In this document: piece by piece, positions 1-5,128 of the stretch | Position numbering within the stretch: the stretch's first letter is position 1 | Layout of the letters: each line of letters begins with the position of its first letter | Assembly: GCA_017541365.1 (NCBI GenBank) | Contig: JAFXZF010000053.1 | Coordinates: forward strand, 1-7,371 | DNA: 7,371 nucleotides | Direction of reading: 5' to 3' | Source of the DNA: Prevotella sp. | Lineage (GTDB): Bacteria; Bacteroidota; Bacteroidia; Bacteroidales; Bacteroidaceae | Translations under genes and position numbers: made by a program | Notes under the pieces: model-generated | The model's database searches: none | What the model was told of the DNA's origin: nothing | The model's input: only the letters and a program-made list of their open reading frames with translations

Positions 1-141
1 CTGTATATGCAGTCCGCTTTCTTGATTGCACTCGTCTATCAACTGTTGTATCTCAGCGATCTTCTCTGCTTCGATGGGTTTGTCGAGATACCTGCGCACC
101 GAGTGGCGAGCGCGAATGATGTCTAAAGTGATTTCTCTCAT
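1..141 (-). CDS. Nitroreductase-family protein, N-terminal fragment (runs off left edge)
   Basis: Reading leftward from the ATG at 141-139 gives 47 codons without a stop, beginning MREITLDIIRARHSVRRYLD and continuing into KPIEAEKIAEIQQLIDE. The block R-A-R-H-S-V-R-R-Y-L-D-K-P-I (residues 10-23) is the N-terminal signature of FMN-dependent nitroreductases (NfnB/NfsA/FRP-like). In that family the Arg/Ser residues after the first helix contact the FMN phosphate, and a helix ending in a variable loop follows. Family members are usually about 170-250 residues and reduce nitro compounds, quinones or flavins with NAD(P)H in the cytoplasm. Only about a fifth to a quarter is visible, so subfamily and substrate cannot be given. 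A left-facing TAnnTTTG element at 167-174 lies about 26 bp upstream of the start. The gene diverges from the small membrane-protein gene at 405. Confidence 0.8.
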   Translation of the reverse strand, partial: MREITLDIIRARHSVRRYLDKPIEAEKIAEIQQLIDECNQESGLHIQ

Positions 142-166
142 TGGGTATGCATTATGAATTTCCTCG

Positions 167-174
167 CAAAGGTA
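167..174 (-). promoter_or_regulatory. Bacteroidetes-type -7 element for the nitroreductase gene
   Basis: On the minus strand this reads TACCTTTG, a full match to the Bacteroidetes -7 consensus TAnnTTTG. A start site near position 160 would leave a leader of about 20 nt before the ATG at 141. I see no clear TTTG -33 box at the usual 19-21 bp spacing, so the call rests on the -7 element and its position. Confidence 0.45.
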
Positions 175-214
175 CGAAGAATACCTGGCACTTATCGACT
201 TTCCGCAAGAAAAA

Positions 215-246
215 TTTGGTTCTATTCGAATTTTTTCTTACTTTTG
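215..246 (+). promoter_or_regulatory. Full Bacteroidetes promoter (-33/-7) for the 98-residue membrane protein
   Basis: TTTG at 215-218 and TACTTTTG at 239-246 are separated by 20 bp, a complete match to the TTTG-N19-21-TAnnTTTG pattern of Bacteroidetes. The predicted start site is near 253, giving a leader of about 150 nt before the ATG at 405. The -33 box sits between AGAAAAATT (208-216) and AATTTTTTCT (229-238), an imperfect A/T-rich inverted repeat that could be an operator or chance in A/T-rich DNA. Confidence 0.6.
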
Positions 247-404
247 CATTGTTCTACTAACCATGCGTCCGCCTTGAGACAATACAAAACAGATATGATA
301 TGGCTACGTGGAGAAGTAAAGATATTATTGTAAACGGAGTTTCTGTCAAATAAGAATTGAAGTGTATATCAATGCTAAACTAAACATCATAATTCATATA
401 AACG

Positions 405-701
405 ATGATTCCTTTTTTGAAACTTGTTATAGCTGTGCTACTGCTGTTGTGCCTTGCGGACATGCCTTGTGGCTATTACCAAATAGTAAGATTTGCATCT
501 GCTTTCGCTTTTGCTTATCTTTCTTATGATTACTTCAAATCCAAGAAAGATGGGTTGGGCTTTATCTTTGCTGCTCTTGCAGTACTTTTCCAACCTTTCT
601 TTAAGATTGCTTTAGGCAGGACCATATGGAACGCAATTGACATAATTGTTGCGGTTGGACTTATGTACCTTATCATAAAGGCTTTCAAAAAAAGGGAGTA
701 G
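405..701 (+). CDS. Small polytopic membrane protein of unknown function (98 aa)
   Basis: The product is almost entirely hydrophobic and should span the inner membrane about four times. Segments are near residues 4-20 (FLKLVIAVLLLLCLA), 26-43 (IVRFASAFAFAYLSYDYF), 51-67 (LGFIFAALAVLFQPFFK) and 75-93 (WNAIDIIVAVGLMYLIIKA). It ends in a basic tail, KAFKKRE. The conserved-looking block with CGYYQ and LFQPFFKIALGRTIWN resembles small Bacteroidetes membrane proteins annotated only as a domain of unknown function (I recall DUF6804, not verified). No catalytic motif is visible. It appears to be a single-gene transcript: its own promoter at 215-246 lies upstream and a 12-bp hairpin overlaps its stop codon. 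Base composition is more A/T-rich than the secreted-protein and hydrolase genes downstream. The gene is probably real; the function is unknown. Confidence 0.75.
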   Translation: MIPFLKLVIAVLLLLCLADMPCGYYQIVRFASAFAFAYLSYDYFKSKKDGLGFIFAALAVLFQPFFKIALGRTIWNAIDIIVAVGLMYLIIKAFKKRE

Positions 702-720
702 CACTAAGGCTACTCCCTTT
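691..720. terminator. Perfect 12-bp stem-loop, bidirectional terminator candidate
   Basis: AAAGGGAGTAGC (691-702) and GCTACTCCCTTT (709-720) pair perfectly around the loop ACTAAG. The membrane-protein stop codon (699-701) is inside the left arm. Rightward, only TTT follows the G/C-rich stem before GCGG. Leftward, the stem is followed by an uninterrupted run of U residues on the minus strand (A-run 687-693 on plus). It therefore looks at least as good a terminator for a leftward transcript as for the rightward gene. Confidence 0.75.
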
Positions 721-865
721 GCGGTATTGTTAGGGGGAATTCCTCTATGACAAGTTCTTCTCTATTAGGGTGAGGATTTTGTTACGGGCTGACTTGTGCA
801 TTTTTATACAGAACCAGACGAGGAGGGGGAGGCAGGGCGGACGTCAGAATTATCAATGTATCCAT
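710..865 (-). other. Possible degenerate coding remnant or dispersed intergenic element
   Basis: On the minus strand an ATG at 865-863 opens 27 codons (start MDTLIILTSALPPPP) ending in TAA at 784-782. The same frame then continues for 23 codons (containing NPHPNREELVIEEFPLTIPQ) to a TAG at 712-710, inside the right arm of the terminator hairpin. One stop splitting an otherwise plausible frame, a left-facing -7-like element at 879-886 and the leftward terminator suggest either a decayed small gene or a non-coding leftward transcript. The G-rich strand at 820-840 resembles intergenic strings I associate with dispersed Bacteroidales repeats, which I cannot check. The reading is weak. Confidence 0.2.
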
Positions 866-878
866 ATTTCTCCATCTG

Positions 879-886
879 CAAAAATA
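879..886 (-). promoter_or_regulatory. Left-facing -7-like element without an obvious gene
   Basis: The minus strand reads TATTTTTG, matching TAnnTTTG. A start near 872 would produce a leftward transcript of about 180 nt ending at the hairpin at 691-720. No -33 TTTG is seen at the right distance, and the region is A-rich, so chance occurrence is likely enough to keep confidence low. Confidence 0.25.
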
Positions 887-902
887 CAAAAAGCTAACTG
901 AC

Positions 903-1721
903 ATGATGAGCAGGATAATGATACTTTGCCTCATAGCCATGATGCCCATGAGCATCATGGCACAGGAGGATAATGACATAAAGGCAACGATAGACCTGCC
1001 CGAGACGGTGGTGCTGGCTGACGGTCAGACATTCGAGGAGTATCTGGTGAAGCAGGTGCTGGCAAATGCCAAACCGCTGAAGAAGCACGTGCGCACGCTG
1101 CGGTATTCCGTTACGTGCAAGCTTGACAAGGACATAGACCTGAAGCAGATGCCTCATCGCCGCACCGTAACATTTGCGGCGAAGCTCGCAGGCTACGGAC
1201 AGATAGTGTCGGCGCTGATGGAACACAAGGTGTTCGGCATCACCATGGCAGAGGACGTGCTGTTCAACAACGGCAAGATAACGACGTCAAACGTGCGCAT
1301 GGTGAATATGAAGCAGGAACTGACAGAGAAACAGAAAAAAGCCTTCCTGAAGCACGACGGCATGATGAGTGCCAATGTCTTCGACTCTTTCTACGACAAG
1401 GTGCGCGACAAGGCGAAGGAACTGCAGAAGAAGCGTCGCAAGAAGCAGGAAACCGACATGAAGTACATGGGCAGCTACACCCTGGGCGGCAGGACCATCT
1501 ACAAGGTGAGGCTTGACAACATGGAGGTACACATAGCCGACGGTTGCTGGCAGATAAAGATGCTGGACTACGTGGACGGTCAGAACAGGATGCACTTCGA
1601 TTTCAGCGAAGTGAGGCACAACCTGTTCCTGCTCACAAATGGCAATGCCAAATTATATCTGGACAAACAGAAATGGCCAAAGGGCTTTATCTCCATGCGA
1701 ATGACGTATTCGTACAGGTGA
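903..1721 (+). CDS. Secreted/periplasmic protein of unknown function (272 aa)
   Basis: Residues 1-20 form a typical Sec signal peptide: Arg4, then the hydrophobic run IMILCLIAMMPMSIMA, with a probable signal peptidase I cut between Ala20 and Gln21. There is no lipobox Cys, so the mature protein is probably periplasmic or exported. The mature part has an acidic start, mixed beta/alpha segments (40-135), a strongly basic helix at about 165-184 (AKELQKKRRKKQE) and a beta-rich C-terminus (186-272). The C-terminus has alternating strands such as YTLGGRTIYKVRL and MHFDFSEVRHNLFLL, ending in MTYSYR. This resembles uncharacterised Bacteroidales exported proteins; I recognise no named domain or catalytic motif. 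The start could be Met1 or Met2 (903 or 906). I see no TAnnTTTG promoter within 200 bp upstream, so it may rely on read-through or a divergent promoter. It converges with the hydrolase gene. Confidence 0.8.
   Translation: MMSRIMILCLIAMMPMSIMAQEDNDIKATIDLPETVVLADGQTFEEYLVKQVLANAKPLKKHVRTLRYSVTCKLDKDIDLKQMPHRRTVTFAAKLAGYGQIVSALMEHKVFGITMAEDVLFNNGKITTSNVRMVNMKQELTEKQKKAFLKHDGMMSANVFDSFYDKVRDKAKELQKKRRKKQETDMKYMGSYTLGGRTIYKVRLDNMEVHIADGCWQIKMLDYVDGQNRMHFDFSEVRHNLFLLTNGNAKLYLDKQKWPKGFISMRMTYSYR
936..961 (+). repeat. Perfect 10-bp inverted repeat inside the signal-peptide codons
   Basis: GCCATGATGC (936-945) and GCATCATGGC (952-961) pair perfectly around CCATGA. The hairpin begins about 33 nt after the ATG and covers the Met/Ala-rich end of the signal peptide. 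In mRNA it would be a stable early stem-loop that could slow ribosomes while the signal peptide emerges. Reuse of ATG/CAT codons could produce it by chance. Confidence 0.6.
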
Positions 1722-1782
1722 GATAAGGAAAACTGTAGTATTTCCCTTGATATATCCATACTCATACATTCATTAATCGGTG

Positions 1783-1790
1783 CAAAGATA
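1783..1790 (-). promoter_or_regulatory. Left-facing -7-like element in the convergent gap
   Basis: The minus strand reads TATCTTTG, a TAnnTTTG match, within the context TGCAAAGATA on plus. Transcription from it would run leftward, antisense to the secreted-protein gene. There is no -33 box at proper spacing. The 145-bp gap (1722-1866) also has two weak A/T-rich inverted repeats, TCATC/GATGA near 1814-1826 and AAAAATC/GATTTTT at 1827-1853. These might help end the two convergent transcripts. Confidence 0.25.
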
Positions 1791-1866
1791 CAGAATATTT
1801 TTCAATTATCGGCTCATCTTGAGATGAAAAATCGCATTGGTATCATGATTTTTGGGCTGATACGTG

Positions 1867-2805
1867 TCACGGTATAGATACTGAGAGGAACTGGCGCACT
1901 CGTCGGGTGTATTCGCCTCTGTGGTTGAGGTAGGAGTGGGCGTGGTCGGTGTCTTTCGCTATCCACAGGGCTTTGGGCTGGGGCTTGGCAGAGTATAGGC
2001 GATAGACCATAGCGGTGGGAACAAAGGTGTCACTGTCGCCATGGATGAAGAGCATGGGATAGGGGCAGTGCCTGACGGCATCGAGGGCTGAGGCTTGACT
2101 GAAATGCCAGTCGTAGCGCAGGTGACAGAGCAGACTGCTGGTGTGCATCAGGGGGAATGGGGGCAGGGAGAAGAGTTTGTTCATCTGGTCTGAGAACTCG
2201 TCCCACACGGTGGTGTAGCCGCAGTCCTCGACAAAGCGGAGGTCGCGGATGCCTGCGGGCATCGGTTCGGCGGAGAGCATCATAGTGGTGGCGGCTCCCA
2301 TCGATACGCCGTGCACGACCATCGTGTCTTGTCGGAATATCTGCATCCAGTGCATGACGTCATGGCGGTTCTGCCATCCCATGTCGATAGCCTCGCCCTC
2401 GCTCTGTCCGTGGGCGTGGAGGTCGGGTATGACTACGTTGTAGCCCAGGTCGCGTTCGTACATGAGTGCGAGGCAGAAGTATTTGATGGCTTGGTCGCGC
2501 CAACCGTGGATGACGAGGGCTGTCTTCCGGGCTCCTCTGTTGATATAGTAGGCGTGGTGGCGTTCTCCCGTGGGCATGGTGATGAAGGTGTCGCGCAGGG
2601 CATGGCATGACATAAGGCTGTCTATCCACGGTCCGGTCTCGGGGTAGTCTCTGAAGAGCTGCTGGAAGCATGAGTCTCTGTCGGCTCTGTTGGGGTCTGG
2701 AGCGAGGGAGACGTGGAGCATGTAGAAACTGCCTCCCGTCACTGCCGCGAGCAGTAGCACGATGATGATGCTCAGTATAGAGAGTATGTTATTACGTTTC
2801 GTCAT
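1867..2805 (-). CDS. Membrane-anchored alpha/beta hydrolase (312 aa, COG1073/FrsA-like)
   Basis: A short cytosolic basic start (MTKRNN) is followed by one transmembrane helix at about residues 7-29, so the hydrolase domain should face the periplasm. Domain landmarks in order are: strand and oxyanion HGW at 100-102 (ALVIHGWRDQ); PDLHAHGQSEG at 128-137; nucleophile elbow G-V-S-M-G at 166-170 with Ser168; acidic residue in HGDSDTFVP (255-263), most likely Asp259; and His288 in DTDHAHSY. The Ser-Asp-His triad is complete, so it should be active as an esterase, peptidase or deacylase; the substrate is unknown. The frame stays open upstream to 3045, but that extension is low-complexity and runs through the promoter region. 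The ATG at 2805 directly precedes a normal anchor helix and lies just behind a -7 element, so I start there. It is divergent from the AAA+ ATPase operon. Confidence 0.88.
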   Translation of the reverse strand: MTKRNNILSILSIIIVLLLAAVTGGSFYMLHVSLAPDPNRADRDSCFQQLFRDYPETGPWIDSLMSCHALRDTFITMPTGERHHAYYINRGARKTALVIHGWRDQAIKYFCLALMYERDLGYNVVIPDLHAHGQSEGEAIDMGWQNRHDVMHWMQIFRQDTMVVHGVSMGAATTMMLSAEPMPAGIRDLRFVEDCGYTTVWDEFSDQMNKLFSLPPFPLMHTSSLLCHLRYDWHFSQASALDAVRHCPYPMLFIHGDSDTFVPTAMVYRLYSAKPQPKALWIAKDTDHAHSYLNHRGEYTRRVRQFLSVSIP

Positions 2806-2821
2806 ACGTATCTTTTGGATG

Positions 2822-2854
2822 CAAAAGTAAGAAAAAAATGCAGTAAGATGAAAA
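2822..2854 (-). promoter_or_regulatory. Promoter of the hydrolase gene
   Basis: On the minus strand, TACTTTTG (2829-2822) matches the -7 consensus. A T-run ending in C (2854-2850) sits 20 bp upstream as a partial -33 box. The predicted start site is near 2815, leaving only about 10 nt of leader before the ATG at 2805. Confidence 0.45.
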
Positions 2855-2855
2855 A

Positions 2856-2879
2856 TTCCTGCAAAAAATTTTGCGGGAA
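2856..2879. promoter_or_regulatory. 24-bp palindrome, candidate operator between divergent promoters
   Basis: TTCCTGCAAAA (2856-2866) and TTTTGCGGGAA (2869-2879) are 11-bp arms around AA, with a single mismatch (T2860 against G2875). The right arm contains the TTTG -33 box (2870-2873) of the rightward ATPase promoter, and the left arm lies next to the -33 region of the leftward hydrolase promoter. That position suits a dimeric regulator acting on both genes. The regulator is not identified. Confidence 0.5.
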
Positions 2880-2900
2880 CGGAAAAAGTTGGTACATTTG
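2870..2900 (+). promoter_or_regulatory. Full Bacteroidetes promoter of the AAA+ ATPase operon
   Basis: TTTG (2870-2873) and TACATTTG (2893-2900) are separated by 19 bp, a complete consensus match. The start site should be near 2907, giving a leader of about 330 nt before the ATPase start codon. Confidence 0.65.
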
Positions 2901-2990
2901 CACCCGCAATTAGCGAAACAGACAAAAAAAAAACACAGAAACAATCACTTTCAAATTTTACAATTTTAAGAACAATGTCAATGGAATTGA

Positions 2991-3018
2991 GAGGTAAGAG
3001 GTAAGAAGTAAGAGGTAG
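2991..3018 (+). repeat. Four tandem heptamers GAGGTAA
   Basis: The units are GAGGTAA, GAGGTAA, GAAGTAA and GAGGTAG, back to back without spacers, at 2991, 2998, 3005 and 3012. A 7-nt unit shifts reading frame and helical phase when copy number changes. The tract sits about 85 nt into the predicted ATPase leader. Confidence 0.8.
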
Positions 3019-3076
3019 GGAGATGCTCTGATGACTCAGACTCAAGCTGATTTTCTCAGTTGACAGGATTACTGCG

Positions 3077-3092
3077 CCCTTTCGTGAAAGGG
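3077..3092 (+). repeat. Leader stem-loop CCCTTT-CGTG-AAAGGG
   Basis: Six perfect base pairs close a CGTG tetraloop, and flanking TGC (3073-3075) and GCA (3095-3097) can extend the stem with a small bulge. No U-tract follows, so it is not an obvious terminator. Confidence 0.5.
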
Positions 3093-3132
3093 TGGCAGGA
3101 AGTGCGCTCTTTGACTTAGTGATACAATGATG

Positions 3133-3176
3133 ACGATACGGCTTTGCCTACGATACGCACCAAAGGTGCTACGATA
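3133..3176 (+). repeat. Three ACGATA repeats separated by two mini-hairpins
   Basis: The order is ACGATAC (3133-3139), GGC-TTT-GCC (3140-3148), TACGATAC (3149-3156), GCACC-AAA-GGTGC (3157-3169), TACGATA (3170-3176). Each spacer is a perfect inverted repeat around a 3-nt loop, and each is flanked by the same 7-8-nt direct repeat. Confidence 0.75.
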
Positions 3177-3236
3177 ACCCTAACCTTGTAACCTAAGAAC
3201 CTGAAAACACATGGTAACCTTTTTAATTTGTTTGTG

Positions 3237-5045
3237 ATGGAGAAAAATTTTGATTTTGAATTGAGTTTAGTTTCTACGGTCGATAGAGTGACCGCTATGT
3301 ATAACCCTTGCGACCTGCAGATTATTGTGAAGTCGCACAAAGAACTGATAAAGGAGGCTTCCTATGACTTATACCTTTATGACTATACCTGCACACTGAT
3401 GGGCCACACTACTTGTGGCATAAGCAATAGGCGTCACGGGCTAGAGAAGGACACCTTCTTGGTGACGATGCCTATTAAGAGGGCATGGGTGGATGGTGAT
3501 TACACCCTGTATATGGATGACGGAGAGTCGCTGATGAAACAGGAGTTCTCATTAAATAACACGAGAGGCATGGAAGAGGATATGAAGATATACCTTAATG
3601 ACGAGGCGAACGATGATGAGAAGCTTGGAAGAGCAGAACTGCTAAGATGCATCATTGACACGGCTCGCGATTATTTCATGGACTTCAGCAAATCGGCAGA
3701 GGATAGCCTAAGGAGCAATCTATGGTTGGCATATCAAAGAGGTAATCTGAGGGACTGGACTGAAAAAGACGTGAAGAAGTACATCAGTGACACCGTGGCT
3801 GCACGGTTCATGAAACGTCTGGAAAAGGGTGTAACGCCTGAACAGAAAGATATGGATATACAGGATATAGCTTGTCTAATAGAGGATGATCTGGAGCTGG
3901 AGGTGTTTAATCCTAACGTTAACCCTAACCCTAACGAGGACAACCCCTCCCCGACCCTCCCAAGGGAGGGAGAAGGAAGTTCCTGCGATGAAGGGGAGGA
4001 CGATGACGAGTCTTTTGACCACTTGTTGCAGGAATTTATCGATGGAACTGGTGTCTTTGACCTTAACGATAACGGGAACGATAACCTTAACCCTAACGAT
4101 AATGCTAACCCTAACCTTAACGATGACGAAGATGATGAGGATGACCTCAACCCGTTTAAGGAGCCGAAGGTGAAGTTTATGGTGCTGCCTCCGTTGGAGA
4201 ACCCACGTGAGGAGATGGAGAAACTGGTGGGCTGCAAGGATGTGAAGCAGCGCATAGAGCAACTGACGACGATGTCGAAGTACAACTGGCTGATGGAAAA
4301 GAAGAATCCAGAGGGCAAGAGGCATACGGTGTCACTGCACAGCCTGTTCTTAGGCAGACCTGGCACGGGCAAGACGACGGTGTGCAAGATAATGGGAGGA
4401 CTACTGAGAAAGGCTGGTGCTCTGTCGATAGGTCATGTGGTGGTGTGCACACGCAAGGACTTCATCGGTAAGAACTGGGGTCACGAGGAGATGGTGGTGA
4501 AGCAGGCAGTGGAGAAGGCACAGGGCGGTGTACTGATGATAGACGAGGCTTACCAGCTGTGCAGTGAGCATCCGCAGGATCCAGGGCGATTGGTAATTCC
4601 ACTGCTGATGGACGTGCTCGCCGACGAGAAGCAGAGAGATATCGCCATAGTGCTCTGCGGATACAAGGACGAGATGCAGAGACTGATAGACCAGAACCCG
4701 GGTCTGACGTCCAGATTCCCCAATGCTTTTGAGTTTAAGGACTTCACCGTTGACGAACTGCTGGAGATAACTCAGCGCAGGGTAAAGGAATACGGATACC
4801 AGTTTACGAGAGCGGCATGGCGCAAGTACCGCTCAGTGATAGAGGCGGCATACGAGGTGCGCGACCCTAAAGCATGGGGAAATGCGCGCTTTGTGGCTAA
4901 TCTGCTGGAGAATATCTACATGCACCATGCGATGCGCTGTATGAAGCATAAGGACAGCATGGATCGTGAACATCTGTTGCAGATAACGCCTGCTGATGTG
5001 CAAGCTATTAGTGTAAGTAAGCCAAAACCCAGGATTGGGTTTTGA
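3237..5045 (+). CDS. CbxX/CfxQ-type AAA+ ATPase with unusual N-terminal half (602 aa)
   Basis: The C-terminal motor (about residues 315-600) has every AAA+ landmark: Walker A GRPGTGKTT (373-381), Walker B VLMIDEA (432-438), sensor-1 strand IVLCGYKDEM (471-480), arginine finger Arg493 in NPGLTSRF, and sensor-2 GNARFVANLLE (548-558). The GYKDEM and NPGLTSRFPN blocks place it in the CbxX/CfxQ-SpoVK-EccA group, whose members remodel partner proteins as hexamers (CbbX reactivates Rubisco; EccA serves type VII secretion). No such partner is visible here. Residues 1-110 look beta-rich, possibly Ig-like, and 128-225 helical; I recognise neither. Residues 225-310 are an Asn/Asp/Pro linker. There is no signal peptide or membrane helix, so it is cytoplasmic. 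A TTG at 3228 is in frame, but I prefer the ATG at 3237, which starts MEKNFDF much as the next gene starts MEKSNYS. The target is unknown. Confidence 0.88.
   Translation: MEKNFDFELSLVSTVDRVTAMYNPCDLQIIVKSHKELIKEASYDLYLYDYTCTLMGHTTCGISNRRHGLEKDTFLVTMPIKRAWVDGDYTLYMDDGESLMKQEFSLNNTRGMEEDMKIYLNDEANDDEKLGRAELLRCIIDTARDYFMDFSKSAEDSLRSNLWLAYQRGNLRDWTEKDVKKYISDTVAARFMKRLEKGVTPEQKDMDIQDIACLIEDDLELEVFNPNVNPNPNEDNPSPTLPREGEGSSCDEGEDDDESFDHLLQEFIDGTGVFDLNDNGNDNLNPNDNANPNLNDDEDDEDDLNPFKEPKVKFMVLPPLENPREEMEKLVGCKDVKQRIEQLTTMSKYNWLMEKKNPEGKRHTVSLHSLFLGRPGTGKTTVCKIMGGLLRKAGALSIGHVVVCTRKDFIGKNWGHEEMVVKQAVEKAQGGVLMIDEAYQLCSEHPQDPGRLVIPLLMDVLADEKQRDIAIVLCGYKDEMQRLIDQNPGLTSRFPNAFEFKDFTVDELLEITQRRVKEYGYQFTRAAWRKYRSVIEAAYEVRDPKAWGNARFVANLLENIYMHHAMRCMKHKDSMDREHLLQITPADVQAISVSKPKPRIGF
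3909..4140 (+). repeat. Telomere-like AACCCT/AACGAT hexamers encoding the Asn-Pro/Asn-Asp linker
   Basis: Two blocks (3914-3936 and 4063-4127) consist of degenerate hexamers such as AACGTT, AACCCT, AACGAT and AACCTT. Read in frame, they give alternating Asn-Pro, Asn-Asp and Asn-Leu pairs. A similar string (GATAACCCTAACCTT, 3173-3187) lies in the leader of the same gene. The codon-pair pattern suggests expansion by slippage, with purely hydrophilic protein as the result. Confidence 0.7.
3955..3970 (+). repeat. G/C-rich palindrome embedded in the ATPase linker codons
   Basis: CCCTCCC (3955-3961) and GGGAGGG (3964-3970) pair perfectly around AA, within a larger C-rich then G-rich stretch (about 3944-3978). 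It encodes NPSPTLPREGEG. I associate this peptide string with short palindromic elements scattered through Bacteroidales genomes; that is memory, not a search. It sits between the hexamer blocks and keeps frame. Confidence 0.6.
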
Positions 5046-5051
5046 CTTACT
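5016..5051 (+). terminator. Strong stem-loop spanning the ATPase stop codon
   Basis: AGTAAG (5016-5021) pairs with CTTACT (5046-5051), and CAAAACCCA (5023-5031) pairs with TGGGTTTTG (5036-5044) around GGAT. Only C5022/A5045 is unpaired, so 15 of 16 positions pair. The hairpin contains the last eight codons and the stop. No U-run follows, so it is more likely an RNA-stability or partial-termination element between the ATPase and the 100-aa gene than a full terminator. Confidence 0.6.
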
Positions 5052-5097
5052 AAGTACCAAGTTAAGTACCAAGTGACTAAGTACAAGGTACAAAGTA
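5051..5097 (+). repeat. Tandem AAGTAC-type repeats between ATPase and 100-aa gene
   Basis: TAAGTACCAAGT occurs at 5051-5062 and again at 5063-5074. After GAC come TAAGTAC (5078-5084), AAGGTAC (5085-5091) and AAAGTAT (5092-5098), exact 7-nt steps. The tract fills most of the 83-bp gap between the two genes. Confidence 0.7.
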
Positions 5098-5128
5098 TTG
5101 GAATTAGAAACAGGAAACTATTTTTAAT

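Larger units (their letters stand above)
2907..3236 (+). other. Long repeat-rich 5' leader of the ATPase operon
   Basis: This stretch has no credible gene. It holds an A-rich start and a nine-codon mini-ORF (MSMELRGKR, 2975-3004) whose stop lies in a heptamer tract. Next come that tract (2991-3018), a hairpin (3077-3092), a repeat/mini-hairpin block (3133-3176) and degenerate TAACCT-type repeats (3175-3203). A 16-codon mini-ORF (MMTIRLCLRYAPKVLR, 3127-3177) spans the hairpin block. I recognise no known riboswitch or RNA family. Confidence 0.45.

Noticed and set aside
894..1619. Minus-strand frames of 110 codons opposite the secreted-protein gene
   Set aside because: His/Leu-rich shadow translations without motifs; the plus strand has a signal peptide and a long continuous frame.
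2311..2671. Frames of about 100 codons overlapping the hydrolase in other frames
   Set aside because: They overlap the catalytic core codons of a clear alpha/beta hydrolase and have no domain features.
2806..3045. 80-residue N-terminal extension of the alpha/beta hydrolase frame
   Set aside because: It would cross the hydrolase promoter, the 24-bp palindrome and the heptamer tract. The anchor helix starts right after the ATG at 2805.
3133..3203. CRISPR array
   Set aside because: Repeats are only 7-8 nt, spacers are small palindromes of 9 and 13 nt, and no cas gene is present.
3909..4127. Eukaryotic telomere or contaminating sequence from AACCCT repeats
   Set aside because: The hexamers are degenerate, in frame, and inside a bacterial AAA+ gene with a Bacteroidetes promoter.
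3734..4387. 217-codon minus-strand frame, Ser/Leu-rich
   Set aside because: It is the antisense of the repetitive Asp/Asn linker and motor of the AAA+ ATPase, which has full motif support; its composition is just the reverse of that repeat.
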